DNA from: CAZWZG01 sp964638245
GTDB taxonomy: Bacteria; Pseudomonadota; Alphaproteobacteria; Rhodobacterales; Rhodobacteraceae
Direction: 5' to 3'
Assembly (NCBI GenBank): GCA_964638245.1
Contig: CAZWZG010000001.1
Span: forward strand, 16,036 to 80,035
Length of the DNA stretch: 64,000 nucleotides
The notes beneath the pieces were generated by a model. The model had not been told where the DNA came from and searched no databases. It saw nothing but the letters and a program-made list of their open reading frames with translations. Below, piece by piece: positions 45,450 through 55,212 of the stretch; within the stretch, counting starts at the first letter, position 1; every line of letters begins with the position of its first letter. The translations under genes and the position numbers were made by a program.

Positions 45450-47967
45450 TCACAATGCGGCCCGGAACCACGATCAGCTTCTTGGGCTGACCACCGGCCA
45501 GCGCCTTGACCACAGCTTGGTCCGCCAGAGCGATCGCTTCAACCTCTTCTTTCGAAGCGTCCTTGGATACGCTGATTTCCGAGCGTCGCTTGCCGTTGAT
45601 CTGGATCGGCAGGGTGACCGTGTCCTCGACCAGCATGGCTTCGTCGGCCTTCGGCCAAGGCGCAGTCGTGATCAGGCCTTCACCGCCGAGCATCGACCAG
45701 ACCTCTTCGGCCAGATGGGGCGTCATGGGTGCCATCAGCTGCGCCATGGTCTTCGTCGCCTCGACCTTCGTCGCGCGACCGGCCTTGGATTTGGCGAGCG
45801 TGTTGGTGAACGCATAAAGCTTTGCAATCGAAGCATTAAAGCCGAACGACTCGACCCCCATGGTCACATCATGGATCGTCTTGTGCATGGCCTTGAGCAA
45901 ATCCTCGTCGCCCGACCCAGCTTCTGGCGCCTCCGCAACCTCGCTCGCAATTCGATATACCCGCGCCAAGTGTTTAGATGCCGCCTCGGCCCCCGCAGCG
46001 GTCCATTCCACGTCCCGCTCGGGCGGGCTGTCGGACAGAACAAACCAGCGCGCCGTGTCCGCCCCGAACTGGCTCATGATCTCGTCAGGATCGACCACGT
46101 TCTTCTTGGATTTCGACATCTTGGCGGACGGAATGATCTCTACCGGCGTGCCATCGGCCAGCTTTCCATCGATCACATCCTGCGGCAAGTGATAGACGGC
46201 ACGGCCCTTCTCGTCCCGCGTCTGATAAATCTCGTGCGTCACCATGCCTTGCGTGAACAACGCATCGAATGGCTCGCGCGCGCTATCCGGCAAATGCCCG
46301 CAAACGTTCATCGCACGGGCGAAAAAGCGCGAGTAGAGCAAGTGCAGGATCGCGTGTTCAATTCCGCCGATATACTGGTCGACGTTCATCCAATAGGAGG
46401 CTTCGGCCAGATCGGTCGGCGTCTCGGCACGAGGAGCCGTGAAGCGCGCGTAGTACCACGATGAATCGACAAACGTGTCCATCGTATCCGTCTCGCGCTT
46501 GGCTGGCGCGCCACAGGACGGGCACTCCACGCTGCGCCACGCATCATGGCGATCCAGCGGGTTGCCGGGTTGCTCGAAGCTGACGTCATCGGGCAGGCGA
46601 ACCGGTAGGTTTTCCTTCTTCTCCGGGACGACACCGCACGCCTCGCAATGCACCACCGGGATCGGACAGCCCCAATAGCGCTGACGGGAAAGCCCCCAGT
46701 CGCGCAAGCGGAAGTTCGTGACGCCCGTGCCCCAACCCGCCTTCTCGGCAAAGTCGATGGTGGCGTCGATCGCTTCTTGTCCAGTGGCCTTATCGAGGCC
46801 CGCAAAATGATCGACCCAGCGGACCGTCTCGGTCTTGGGCGGCACAAAAGCTTCGTTCGCGACCGGCGTGTCATCATCCAGTGCGTAAAACGTATCGATC
46901 ACCGGCAAGTCGTACTTGCGGCAGAAATCAAGGTCCCGCTGGTCATGCGCCGGACAAGCAAAGATCGCGCCGGTGCCATAGTCCATCAGAATGAAATTCG
47001 CGATCCAGACCGGCAGGTGCCAGTCGGGGTTTAGCGGGTGCGCCACCTTCAGCCCGGTATCAAAGCCCAGCTTCTCGGCCTTCTCCATCGCCTCTTCGGT
47101 CGTCGCGCCCTTCCGAGCCTCGGCACAGAAAGCCGCGACCTCAGCATTCTCGGCTTCCAATTTTTTGGCCAGCGGATGATCGGGCGAAATCCCCACAAAG
47201 CTAGCCCCCATAAGCGTATCGGGCCGAGTTGTATAAACCTCAATCGGCTCACCCTCGCCCACAGGCTGGAACGTAAACTGCAACCCGCGCGACCGCCCGA
47301 TCCAGTTCGACTGCATCAGCTTGACCTTGGCAGGCCAGTCATCGAGCCCGTCAATCGCGTCGAGCAGATCCTCGGAGAAATCGCTGATCTTGAAGAACCA
47401 CTGCGTCAACGCCCGCCGCTCGACATCCGCGCCCGAGCGCCAGCCCTTGCCGTCAATGACCTGTTCATTCGCCAGAACCGTCATATCGACCGGGTCCCAG
47501 TTCACGATGGCCTCTTTGCGATAGACGAGACCCTTTTCGAGAAAGTCGATGAACAGCGCCTGCTGCTGGCCGTAGTACTCGGGATCACAGGTCGCGAACT
47601 CACGCGACCAATCCAGCGACAACCCGATCTTGCGAAACTGCCCCTTCATCCGGTCGATATTGGCATAGGTCCATTCACCAGGATGGATCTTCTTTTCCAT
47701 CGCCGCGTTCTCGGCGGGCAGACCGAACGCGTCCCACCCCATCGGGTGCAGTACGGCAAAGCCATTGGCGATCTTGTACCGCGCGATGACGTCGCCCATC
47801 GTGTAGTTCCGCACATGCCCGATATGCAGGTTCCCCGACGGATACGGGAACATTTCGAGCACGTAGTACTTGGGTTTGCTTGGATCGGCTTTCGACGCAA
47901 AAACCTCCGCCTCATTCCAGGCGTTCTGCCATTTCGGCTCGATGACTGAGGGCTCGTATCGCGACAT
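45436..47967 (-). CDS. leuS: Leucyl-tRNA synthetase
   Basis: 843 residues. The class I signature His-Ile-Gly-His lies near residue 52 (Leu-His-Ile-Gly-His-Val-Arg-Asn-Tyr) and Lys-Met-Ser-Lys-Ser-Lys-Lys-Asn near 617; between them is the CP1 editing domain (Thr-Thr-Arg-Pro-Asp-Thr). The C-terminal anticodon domain ends Gly-Arg-Ile-Val-Asn-Val. The enzyme charges tRNA-Leu. It is first in the leuS-lptE-holA operon. Confidence 0.97.
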   Translation of the reverse strand: MSRYEPSVIEPKWQNAWNEAEVFASKADPSKPKYYVLEMFPYPSGNLHIGHVRNYTMGDVIARYKIANGFAVLHPMGWDAFGLPAENAAMEKKIHPGEWTYANIDRMKGQFRKIGLSLDWSREFATCDPEYYGQQQALFIDFLEKGLVYRKEAIVNWDPVDMTVLANEQVIDGKGWRSGADVERRALTQWFFKISDFSEDLLDAIDGLDDWPAKVKLMQSNWIGRSRGLQFTFQPVGEGEPIEVYTTRPDTLMGASFVGISPDHPLAKKLEAENAEVAAFCAEARKGATTEEAMEKAEKLGFDTGLKVAHPLNPDWHLPVWIANFILMDYGTGAIFACPAHDQRDLDFCRKYDLPVIDTFYALDDDTPVANEAFVPPKTETVRWVDHFAGLDKATGQEAIDATIDFAEKAGWGTGVTNFRLRDWGLSRQRYWGCPIPVVHCEACGVVPEKKENLPVRLPDDVSFEQPGNPLDRHDAWRSVECPSCGAPAKRETDTMDTFVDSSWYYARFTAPRAETPTDLAEASYWMNVDQYIGGIEHAILHLLYSRFFARAMNVCGHLPDSAREPFDALFTQGMVTHEIYQTRDEKGRAVYHLPQDVIDGKLADGTPVEIIPSAKMSKSKKNVVDPDEIMSQFGADTARWFVLSDSPPERDVEWTAAGAEAASKHLARVYRIASEVAEAPEAGSGDEDLLKAMHKTIHDVTMGVESFGFNASIAKLYAFTNTLAKSKAGRATKVEATKTMAQLMAPMTPHLAEEVWSMLGGEGLITTAPWPKADEAMLVEDTVTLPIQINGKRRSEISVSKDASKEEVEAIALADQAVVKALAGGQPKKLIVVPGRIVNVVV

Positions 47968-48038
47968 TATATATTACCCGGCTGAAAGCGTCCGCTCGCG
48001 GGTTTACTCGGCTGGCCCGAAAGGGTCCAGAGCGTGTC

Positions 48039-48554
48039 TTACAGATTGCCGTCCTGAATACGCAGTTGGCGCGCGCGGGTCAGGATTGCGTCCTCGGTCG
48101 CCTGCACAGTTGCCGCGCTGGCCGGACCCGACCGCGTCACCAGCGACAGGCTGAGCGAGCGGGCATCAAGTGCCGGATCGCGCACGACAACCGTCGCGCG
48201 GTAGGAAATCCGCCCGCCGGGTGGCGTACCGAACCCGTAAACCTGTATGCCCGAGAATGGGTCAGCGCTTTCAAGCGGCATGAAGTTCAGAACATCAAGC
48301 GCAGCATTCCAGATGTAGCGATTGACCTCAAGCGTGGTGTTTTCGTTCACGCCAGGGCCGAACAAATCGAACAGACCCTGCTCCTCGCGCGCAGCGGCCT
48401 GTGCCGCACGCGCTTCTTCCTCTGGAGAGGCCTGTCGATTCTCGCCTCCGCGGAACAAACCACCACCGCTGTCGCCGCTATCGAATCGTCCGCAAGAGGA
48501 CAGAAACAATGCAGCCCCAAGTAGGGTAATTGTTGCTGCTGTTTTGATGGTCAT
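48039..48554 (-). CDS. DUF3576 lipoprotein
   Basis: 171 residues from ATG 48554 with a GGGGGCGG stretch in front; the frame stays open far upstream but without a proper start. The lipoprotein signal ends Leu-Ser-Ser-Cys21. The mature part begins with an acidic Ala-rich coiled stretch, then Phe-Gly-Pro-Gly ... Val-Asn-Arg-Tyr-Ile-Trp-Asn-Ala-Ala-Leu-Asp of DUF3576. Envelope lipoprotein of unknown role, located just upstream of leuS as in other Rhodobacteraceae. Confidence 0.85.
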   Translation of the reverse strand: MTIKTAATITLLGAALFLSSCGRFDSGDSGGGLFRGGENRQASPEEEARAAQAAAREEQGLFDLFGPGVNENTTLEVNRYIWNAALDVLNFMPLESADPFSGIQVYGFGTPPGGRISYRATVVVRDPALDARSLSLSLVTRSGPASAATVQATEDAILTRARQLRIQDGNL

Positions 48555-48783
48555 ATTACCGCCCCCAAAGTCGTCTTGAGCCTTGGTATACGAGGGTTTT
48601 CGACCTGCCAAGGAGAATCCCGCACCCTGCGCCCTGACGGGTGTGGCAAAGCTGCACCAATCCTGTGGCACTCGTGACTCAAATATCCGGGTTTGCTTGC
48701 AATCACGCGTGCCGAAGAGGATGTAGGCTGCAATCAGGGCGGCAAACGTCCTGAGGTGTACCTTTTGAAACACGAGGGAAAAC

Positions 48784-49656
48784 ATGAAAAAGGTTCTTCT
48801 CGCCTCGACCGCACTGGTCCTGACAGCCGGCGTTGCAGCCGCAGAATTCAGCACTTCCGGCGGCGGTGTCGTAGGCTTTAAATACGACGGCACGGACACG
48901 ATGCTCCACTACGAGCTGGACTTCAGCATCTCGGGTTCGACCGAAACAGATGGTGGCGTTGGCTTCACTGCATCGTTCGACCTTGACCTGGACGATGGCA
49001 CGACCACCAACACGATCAATGACGCTGAAATCGGCATCATGTTCGGTGGCCTGTCCGTTTACGTTGGTGAAATTGCTTCGGCAACTGACAAACTGATGGT
49101 CACGCTTCCTGACGTCGGCTTCGACGGCATTGGCGCAGATGACGACACAGAAGCAGCACACGACAAAGGCACGTACAACGTGCTGGCGACCTATGACTTT
49201 GGCATGGGTACGGTTGGTGCATCGTTCTACGTTGACGACAGCACTTCCACCGGCATCGACGACATCTCGATCGCTGCAGCGTTCGACTTTGCAGGCATCA
49301 CGGTTGCAGTCAGCTACACCGACCAGGAAACCGTTAACATCCTCGGCGAAACTGGTGAAACTCTGGCCGTTGGCGTTGCTGGCGAAGCAGCTGGCTTCGG
49401 CTACAACCTGTTCTACCACCAGTTCTCGGGTGACGGCGGTGCTGACGTTTCGACGATCGGTCTTGCTGGCTCATTCGACATCGACTCGATGACGACTGTG
49501 ACGGCTGTTGTAGGCCTGAACGAAGACGTGTCTTCGGACAACGACTTCTCGGTCGGCATCAAGCGTTCGCTCGGTGGCGGTGTTGCATTCGCAGCAGGCG
49601 TTGGCTCGATCAACGGCGAAACCGTTGCAGACGCAGGTTTCACCTTCGACTTCTAA
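48784..49656 (+). CDS. Porin (first of tandem pair)
   Basis: 290 residues: Sec signal peptide ending Ala-Gly-Val-Ala-Ala-Ala, then an alternating-strand beta-barrel very rich in Asp, Gly and Thr, ending Phe-Thr-Phe-Asp-Phe with the terminal Phe needed for outer-membrane insertion. Rhodobacter-type porins for small solutes look like this; this one is low in basic residues, suggesting cation preference (inference). It has its own terminator at 49681 and a downstream paralogue. GAGG precedes ATG 48784. Confidence 0.9.
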   Translation: MKKVLLASTALVLTAGVAAAEFSTSGGGVVGFKYDGTDTMLHYELDFSISGSTETDGGVGFTASFDLDLDDGTTTNTINDAEIGIMFGGLSVYVGEIASATDKLMVTLPDVGFDGIGADDDTEAAHDKGTYNVLATYDFGMGTVGASFYVDDSTSTGIDDISIAAAFDFAGITVAVSYTDQETVNILGETGETLAVGVAGEAAGFGYNLFYHQFSGDGGADVSTIGLAGSFDIDSMTTVTAVVGLNEDVSSDNDFSVGIKRSLGGGVAFAAGVGSINGETVADAGFTFDF

Positions 49657-49680
49657 GTCGCAGGAATACCACGTTTAGAA

Positions 49681-49708
49681 AGAGCGGACTTCGGTCCGCT
49701 CTTTTTTT
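49681..49708 (+). terminator. Rho-independent terminator after porin 1
   Basis: AGAGCGGA-C-TTCG-G-TCCGCTCT stem with a UUCG tetraloop and seven T. Confidence 0.95.
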
Positions 49709-49806
49709 GTGGAAATTTGCGATTGCTTGGATAACCCTACGTCAAGAGAGCGATGAGGCGCATCGTCTCCAGAGGGTAAATTGGTCATCGACCGAGAGGG
49801 GCAATC

Positions 49807-50709
49807 ATGAAACGCATTCTTTTGACAAGTTCCGTTCTGGTTTTTGCAGCCGGATTTGCAACCGCTGAAGTCTCTATGACCGGTGATGGTGTCTTTGGCT
49901 TGAAATATGACGGCAACGACACCCGCCTTCATTACGAACTCGACTTTACCGTTGTTGGCACCACAACAACCGATAGCGGCATTAAATTCGGCGCGTCGTT
50001 CGATCTGGACCTCGATGACGGCACAACTGAAAACGAGATTGATGATCCTGAGATCACCATCATGTCCGGACCGTTCAGCGCCTATATCGGCAAGGTAGAT
50101 TCAGCATCGGACGCCTTCGTCACATCGCTCAGCGACCCGGGCTTCGATGGCATTGGAGTCGACGATGGTGTTGAGACATACTTCAATGACGGTGACTATA
50201 ACGTCCTCTTGAAGTATCAGACCGACTCGTTTGGCGTCGGCTTGTCCTACGACATTGACGACAGTAACGGATCGTCGACAGATCATCTTTCTCTCGCGGT
50301 CAGCTACGAATTGTCGCCCAGCCTCAAACTTGCTCTTGGGTACGAGGATGTTGGAACAGCTGACATTACGTCAGTCAGCCTATCCGGCAATATCGCAGGC
50401 GGCGACAGCACGGGTCCCGCAGACAGCTTGGGTTTAACTCCACTCGACTACGCCATCATGGGCGTTTTCTTTGACAGCGGCGGCAGCACTGTACAGACCT
50501 TCGGCGCTTCATTGACCTTTGGCCTTGGTGGTGGAGCAACACTTACGACTACCATTGGCGTCGACGAAGACAGAATTGCAATTGGTAACGAAAACGACTT
50601 CGGCATCGGCTACAAAAGACCTCTTGGCGGCGGCGTTTCTGTGGCCGCAGGCATCGGTCAGGTCGATGGAGAAACCGTTGGCGACTTCGGCGTGATCTTC
50701 AATTTTTGA
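49807..50709 (+). CDS. Porin (second of tandem pair)
   Basis: 300 residues. The signal peptide ends Phe-Ala-Thr-Ala and the barrel closely parallels the first porin (shared Leu-His-Tyr-Glu-Leu-Asp-Phe, Phe-Asp-Leu-Asp-Leu-Asp-Asp-Gly-Thr, Gly-Phe-Asp-Gly-Ile-Gly, and Gly-Gly-Gly-Val). It carries a longer loop near residues 190-220 and ends Val-Ile-Phe-Asn-Phe. Tandem duplication with divergence; the separate terminators suggest the two can be expressed differently. Confidence 0.9.
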   Translation: MKRILLTSSVLVFAAGFATAEVSMTGDGVFGLKYDGNDTRLHYELDFTVVGTTTTDSGIKFGASFDLDLDDGTTENEIDDPEITIMSGPFSAYIGKVDSASDAFVTSLSDPGFDGIGVDDGVETYFNDGDYNVLLKYQTDSFGVGLSYDIDDSNGSSTDHLSLAVSYELSPSLKLALGYEDVGTADITSVSLSGNIAGGDSTGPADSLGLTPLDYAIMGVFFDSGGSTVQTFGASLTFGLGGGATLTTTIGVDEDRIAIGNENDFGIGYKRPLGGGVSVAAGIGQVDGETVGDFGVIFNF

Positions 50710-50730
50710 TCACGGCCTCAACTTGGCAAG

Positions 50731-50754
50731 GAGCGGGCTTCGGCCCGCTCTTTT
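50731..50754 (+). terminator. Rho-independent terminator after porin 2
   Basis: GAGCGGGC-TTCG-GCCCGCTC stem with a UUCG tetraloop, followed by TTTT. Confidence 0.93.
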
Positions 50755-50786
50755 CATTTTGGGACCACGGTTGTAGCCAATGCCCC

Positions 50787-51440
50787 ATGTCACTGACCGA
50801 AATCCAATCCCGCATTGAAAAGACCGCCGCCGAGAAGGGCCGCGATCCTTCTGGCATCGAGCTCGTTGCGATTTCCAAGGTTCAGCCCGAAGATCGGGTC
50901 CGTGCCGTGCTCGACCAAGGGCACCGCGTCTTTGGCGAAAACCGCGTACAAGAATCTGAAGACCGGTGGGGACCAATCAAGAACGACTACTCAGGTCTTT
51001 CCTTGCACCTCGTGGGCCCACTGCAGACCAACAAAGCAAGAAACGCCTTCGAGCTCTTCGATGCTATCCATTCGCTGGACCGTCCAAAGCTTGCCAACAC
51101 CTGTGCGCGTCTGGCCGATGAGCTTGGCCGTTGCCCCCGGCTATTCATTCAAGTGAATACAGGTGAAGAACCGCAAAAGGCTGGCATCCTTCCCGGACAA
51201 GCCGACGACTTTGTTAGAGACGTCCGCGCGCTTGGTCTTCCGCTCGATGGGCTGATGTGCATTCCGCCGATGGACGAAGAACCTGCATTGCATTTCGCGT
51301 TTCTGGCAAAGATCGCCGAACGCAACGGCCTTAAGGGCCTGTCCATGGGGATGAGCGCGGATTTTGAAACGGCTATTGGGTTTGGGGCCACCCATATCCG
51401 TGTCGGCTCCGCCATATTCGGTGAACGTCAGCCTAAGTGA
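50787..51440 (+). CDS. YggS-like pyridoxal phosphate homeostasis protein
   Basis: 217 residues, a PLP-binding TIM barrel like the N-domain of alanine racemase. The Schiff-base Lys is in Leu-Val-Ala-Ile-Ser-Lys; Phe-Gly-Glu-Asn-Arg-Val-Gln-Glu and Gly-Met-Ser-Ala-Asp-Phe-Glu-Thr-Ala-Ile are family hallmarks. It maintains B6 pools and is not an enzyme with a settled reaction. ATG 50787 follows the porin terminator. It overlaps the convergent transpeptidase gene by 8 bases. Confidence 0.94.
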   Translation: MSLTEIQSRIEKTAAEKGRDPSGIELVAISKVQPEDRVRAVLDQGHRVFGENRVQESEDRWGPIKNDYSGLSLHLVGPLQTNKARNAFELFDAIHSLDRPKLANTCARLADELGRCPRLFIQVNTGEEPQKAGILPGQADDFVRDVRALGLPLDGLMCIPPMDEEPALHFAFLAKIAERNGLKGLSMGMSADFETAIGFGATHIRVGSAIFGERQPK

Positions 51441-51927
51441 CGACCATTCGGGTCGAATAACCGATGCGGGCTACGATCCAGCGCAAGTGATCCGGGCGAA
51501 ACGCCACGCAGCCTTCGGTTGGATGGCCCGGCTTTCTCCACGCATGAACAAAGATCGCTGATCCCCGACCCTTGACCGGATAGGGCCAATTCCAATCGGT
51601 AATCAGCACGATGTCATAGAGCGGGTCCGCCCGAAAAAGCCGCTCATGGCTAGCCTCGTAGGGTACGCGGACCATCAGGTTATAGTCTTCGTCGGTCGGA
51701 TCATCGGACCAAAGATCCCCGGGTCGGATCGGCAACGCCCAGTCGCAGGGTCGTGTGATCCGATCCGGCCTGTAAAGGCATCCCACGATCCGATGGATGC
51801 CCACGGGCGTCGCGCCGTCGCCTTCCCTCTTGCGCGTACTGATCCCGCCACGACCGATTGTCGCCGGGAACGTGCGCCCGCGGAACCGTAGTCCTTTGGG
51901 TGTCAGGACCATGTCCGTCGGTTTCAA
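51433..51927 (-). CDS. L,D-transpeptidase-like (YkuD) protein
   Basis: 164 residues of YkuD type. The catalytic motif Phe-Val-His-Ala ... Thr-Glu-Gly-Cys-Val-Ala-Phe places His and Cys in the usual order. There is no signal peptide, so it may act in the cytoplasm or be exported another way. Family members link peptidoglycan peptides or attach lipoproteins. It overlaps ribA by 4 bases. Confidence 0.88.
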   Translation of the reverse strand: MKPTDMVLTPKGLRFRGRTFPATIGRGGISTRKREGDGATPVGIHRIVGCLYRPDRITRPCDWALPIRPGDLWSDDPTDEDYNLMVRVPYEASHERLFRADPLYDIVLITDWNWPYPVKGRGSAIFVHAWRKPGHPTEGCVAFRPDHLRWIVARIGYSTRMVVT

Positions 51928-52991
51928 AGGATATGCCCCGATTTCGCGGCTTTGGTGTCCAGATAGGCGGCGTTTTCGGCGCGTCTGCCCACGACGAGCG
52001 GCACCCGTTCGACCACCTTAATTCCAGATGACTCCAGCATCGCTACTTTTCGGGGATTGTTGGTCAACAAGCGGACCCGCTCCACCCCCATGGACTTCAG
52101 GATCAGCGCACCAATCCGGAAGTCCCGCTCATCGTCTTCGAACCCCAACCGGTGGTTCGCCTCGACCGTGTCGAACCCCTGATCCTGTAGGGAGTAGGCC
52201 CGCAACTTGTTTGCCAGACCGATTCCGCGCCCTTCCTGATTAAGATAAAGCAAGATCCCGCCGCCGTGGATCGCCGCCAGCGCAGCGTGAAGCTGTGGAC
52301 CGCAATCGCATTTCAGCGAGCCAAGAACATCGCCTGTGAAACAGGCCGAATGCAACCGGACGAGCGGCGCCTCAGCGCGCTGACCCACTTCGACGACAGA
52401 ATGCTCTTCCCCGCCATCTTCCGGGCGGAACACATGCACACGCGTTTGTCCGGCCAAACCTGTTGGCACGCGACCCGAGACGATATCCGCCATGGGCGAG
52501 GTCACCGCCGACGCCTCAACGGTGCGCGCTGCGTCAAGGACGGTCAGTCCCGGCGTGTCAGCGGCCGCATCAAGCTTAATAACCACGGCCGCAGGAAGAA
52601 GATGCGCTGATTTCACCAACAGGATCGCAGCCCGGTGCATGTCTGCGCTGCCTTCGCGGAGGCTTTCAAATGGCCCCTTCATCGGCATCGCCAGGTCATC
52701 TGCCGGATCCGCCATGCAGGAAATCCACGCGGGCGTTGCATCCGCGGGAATGCGAATACGCGCCAGATCGCCGTCATAGGCCCGTGCCTTGAGAGTGCGC
52801 GCGCGCCATCCGGTGATCGCCAGTACCGGCTCGCCTAGTTCCCGCAGGGCCGCGAACCGATCGGGCTGGATCCCTTCCGCAGGCGCGGCAAGCAGATCGC
52901 CTTGGGGCGATGTCAGCCGCACAGGCAATCCAACGCGCAAATCGGTACGTGCACGCGCCAGTTGTTCGGCGAAGGTCGGAAGGATGCTCAT
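51924..52991 (-). CDS. ribA: GTP cyclohydrolase II
   Basis: 355 residues from ATG 52991 with AGAGGG in front. The C-terminal half is RibA: zinc ligands Cys-x10-Cys-x-Cys (Cys-Phe-Thr-Gly ... Lys-Cys-Asp-Cys-Gly-Pro), Asn-Gln-Glu-Gly-Arg-Gly-Ile-Gly and the Leu-Thr-Asn-Asn-Pro-Arg-Lys segment. It turns GTP into the first riboflavin precursor. The N-terminal about 150 residues resemble the divergent, probably non-catalytic N-domain found in other alphaproteobacterial RibA proteins. Confidence 0.92.
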   Translation of the reverse strand: MSILPTFAEQLARARTDLRVGLPVRLTSPQGDLLAAPAEGIQPDRFAALRELGEPVLAITGWRARTLKARAYDGDLARIRIPADATPAWISCMADPADDLAMPMKGPFESLREGSADMHRAAILLVKSAHLLPAAVVIKLDAAADTPGLTVLDAARTVEASAVTSPMADIVSGRVPTGLAGQTRVHVFRPEDGGEEHSVVEVGQRAEAPLVRLHSACFTGDVLGSLKCDCGPQLHAALAAIHGGGILLYLNQEGRGIGLANKLRAYSLQDQGFDTVEANHRLGFEDDERDFRIGALILKSMGVERVRLLTNNPRKVAMLESSGIKVVERVPLVVGRRAENAAYLDTKAAKSGHIL

Positions 52992-53140
52992 TGCCCTCTG
53001 ATACGCCCCTCTTGCAGAAATTTGAAACATTTACCGTTCTGGCGACACGAGCGCGTGAGCGATTTGCAGCATTTCTTGTCCTGCTGGACACGACGCTCCA
53101 TCTGCCCTCCAAGATGTGCTGAACCGTGAAGGAGGGTTTC

Positions 53141-53830
53141 ATGCCCCAGATCGTCAAAAAAATTCTTCTCGTGGATGACGAGGACGACCTGCGCGAAGCG
53201 CTGAGCGAACAACTTGTCATGACCGAGGATTTCGACGTCTTCGAAGCTGGAAACGGCGCCGAAGCGATGGAGAAAGCCAAGGCCGCGCTTTACGACCTTG
53301 TGATCCTTGATGTTGGCCTGCCCGACACAGACGGACGCGAGTTGTGCCGCCTGATGCGCAAGCAAGGCGTCAAATGCCCGATCCTGATGCTGACGGGCCA
53401 TGACAGTGATGCCGACACGATTCTGGGTCTGGACGCCGGCGCGAACGACTACGTCACCAAGCCTTTCCGCTTTCCAGTGTTGCTTGCGCGCATCAGGGCG
53501 CAGCTGCGTCAGCACGAACAAAGCGAAGATGCGGTGTTCCAACTCGGGCCATACACGTTCCAGCCCGCCCAGAAACTACTTCTGGATGAAATGGAGAAAA
53601 AAATTCGCCTGACCGAGAAAGAAACCAATATTCTCAAGTTCTTGCTGCGCGCAACGGACGGTGTTGTGGCTCGGGATGTGCTCCTCCACGAGGTGTGGGG
53701 GTACAACGCGGGTGTCACAACTCACACACTTGAGACACATATTTATCGTTTACGCCAAAAAATTGAGCCAGATCCCTCAAATGCGCGTTTACTGGTAACT
53801 GAGTCGGGCGGCTACCGACTGGTCGCCTAG
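53141..53830 (+). CDS. OmpR/PhoB-family response regulator (orphan)
   Basis: 229 residues. The receiver domain has the acidic pair Asp12-Asp13 (Leu-Val-Asp-Asp-Glu-Asp), phospho-acceptor Asp57, Thr85 and Lys107. The C-terminal winged helix is complete (Glu-Thr-His-Ile-Tyr-Arg-Leu-Arg-Gln-Lys-Ile and Gly-Gly-Tyr-Arg-Leu). ATG 53141 is chosen over an in-frame GTG at 53126 because AAGGAGGG lies between them as ribosome-binding site. No histidine kinase gene is nearby. A strong terminator follows. Confidence 0.95.
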   Translation: MPQIVKKILLVDDEDDLREALSEQLVMTEDFDVFEAGNGAEAMEKAKAALYDLVILDVGLPDTDGRELCRLMRKQGVKCPILMLTGHDSDADTILGLDAGANDYVTKPFRFPVLLARIRAQLRQHEQSEDAVFQLGPYTFQPAQKLLLDEMEKKIRLTEKETNILKFLLRATDGVVARDVLLHEVWGYNAGVTTHTLETHIYRLRQKIEPDPSNARLLVTESGGYRLVA

Positions 53831-53886
53831 ATCACGAGTTCCCGTTTATGCGCCCGGGTTATGGCGTATTACCTCCCTGTTGGACT

Positions 53887-53915
53887 GGGCCGGGCTTTGC
53901 CCGGCCCCTTTTTTT
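53887..53915 (+). terminator. Rho-independent terminator after the response regulator
   Basis: GGGCCGGGC-TTT-GCCCGGCCC stem followed by a C and seven T. Confidence 0.95.
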
Positions 53916-53986
53916 GTGAAAACCATTTGACCTCAAGTGAGCTTGAGGTTCGATAAGAATGCGACTCGAAACAAAGGAGGCGCATC

Positions 53987-54370
53987 ATGCAAGCCGCAAA
54001 ACTCGAACACGCCAACATCACGGTCAACGATCCCGATGCAACCGCCGCTTGGATGGCAGATGTCTTTGGCTGGCATATCCGCTGGCAGGGCGACAGCAAG
54101 CTTGGCGGACGCTCGATCCATGTTGGGGAGGACGACAGCTATGTCGCGCTCTACAACCCGAACAAAGATCTCGGACAGCCAGGAACCAGTTACACCACCG
54201 TCTCTGGTCTGAACCATCTTGCCGTCATCGTTGACGATATCGATGCCGCCGAAGATCGGGTCAAAGCGGCCGGATTCGAGACCGGCAATCATGGCGACTA
54301 CGAACCCGGACGCCGGTTCTATTTCCATGACGCCGACGGAATCGAGTACGAAGTCGTCAGCTACGCTTGA
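53987..54370 (+). CDS. VOC-family (glyoxalase-like) protein
   Basis: 127 residues, a single vicinal-oxygen-chelate unit: His in Glu-His-Ala-Asn-Ile-Thr-Val, a second His in Leu-Asn-His-Leu-Ala-Val-Ile-Val-Asp-Asp, and a C-terminal Glu in Gly-Ile-Glu-Tyr-Glu-Val-Val. Such proteins bind a metal and act on small molecules; lactoylglutathione lyase-like, but substrate not known. AAAGGAGG precedes ATG 53987. Confidence 0.88.
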   Translation: MQAAKLEHANITVNDPDATAAWMADVFGWHIRWQGDSKLGGRSIHVGEDDSYVALYNPNKDLGQPGTSYTTVSGLNHLAVIVDDIDAAEDRVKAAGFETGNHGDYEPGRRFYFHDADGIEYEVVSYA

Positions 54371-54423
54371 GGCTCTCAAAGGGCACGGCTAGGGTCCCAC
54401 GACACCGATCGCGGAGCCCTGCC

Positions 54424-55212
54424 TTGCCCTTCACCATCGCCACATGGAACATCAATTCTGTCCGCTTGCGCCAGGACCTCGTGCACAAGCTTTTGCGCAC
54501 TCAACGCCCGGACGTGCTCTGCCTGCAGGAATGCAAATGTCCGGTGGACAAGTTCCCGCTGACCAAGTTTAGCCGCTTGGGTTACAAGCACCTCGTTGCC
54601 CGTGGCCAGAAGGGTTACAACGGCGTCGCGATCCTGTCGCGCCTGCCAATCGAAGAGGTGGGCGGGAATGACTACGCCAGCCTCGGCCATGCTCGCCACG
54701 TAGCAGCGCGGCTCGAAAACGGCGTGACGATCCACAATTTCTACGTGCCGGCAGGCGGCGATGTTCCAGACCGGACGGTCAACGAGAAATTTGGCCAGAA
54801 GCTCGACTACCTGACCGAACTCACCGCCGAATACCGCGCCGCCCCGCCGCAAAAATCGATCCTCGTTGGTGACCTCAACATCGCCCCGCGAGAGGATGAC
54901 GTCTGGGGCCACAAGCAGCTACTAAAAGTCGTCAGCCACACACCGATTGAGGTCGAGCACCTCGCCGCGTTGCAAGAGGCAGGCGGCTGGGTCGACATCA
55001 CGCGCAAGGACATCCCCGAAGGCCTGCTCTATAGCTGGTGGTCCTATCGCGCCAAGGATTGGGATGCTGCTGACAAAGGCCGCCGTTTGGACCACATATG
55101 GGCCACCCCGGATATCGCGGGTACCGGCCATTCCAGCAAGATCCTGCGAAAAGTGCGTGGATGGGAACAGCCTTCAGACCACGCGCCAGTCTTCGCGACG
55201 TTTGATCTTTAA
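54424..55212 (+). CDS. xthA: Exodeoxyribonuclease III
   Basis: 262 residues starting at TTG 54424 with GGAG nine bases upstream. No ATG lies near, and another TTG farther up overlaps the previous stop. Motifs run in order: Trp-Asn-Ile-Asn-Ser-Val-Arg, Leu-Gln-Glu-Cys-Lys, Gly-Asp-Leu-Asn-Ile-Ala-Pro, Arg-Leu-Asp-His-Ile-Trp, Ser-Asp-His-Ala-Pro. This is the AP endonuclease / 3'-5' exonuclease of base-excision repair. It overlaps the convergent SGNH gene by 4 bases. Confidence 0.95.
   Translation: MPFTIATWNINSVRLRQDLVHKLLRTQRPDVLCLQECKCPVDKFPLTKFSRLGYKHLVARGQKGYNGVAILSRLPIEEVGGNDYASLGHARHVAARLENGVTIHNFYVPAGGDVPDRTVNEKFGQKLDYLTELTAEYRAAPPQKSILVGDLNIAPREDDVWGHKQLLKVVSHTPIEVEHLAALQEAGGWVDITRKDIPEGLLYSWWSYRAKDWDAADKGRRLDHIWATPDIAGTGHSSKILRKVRGWEQPSDHAPVFATFDL

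Noticed and set aside
45424..47949. Long plus-strand open frames opposite leuS
   Set aside because: High-GC antisense shadows of leuS; no ribosome-binding site or family match.
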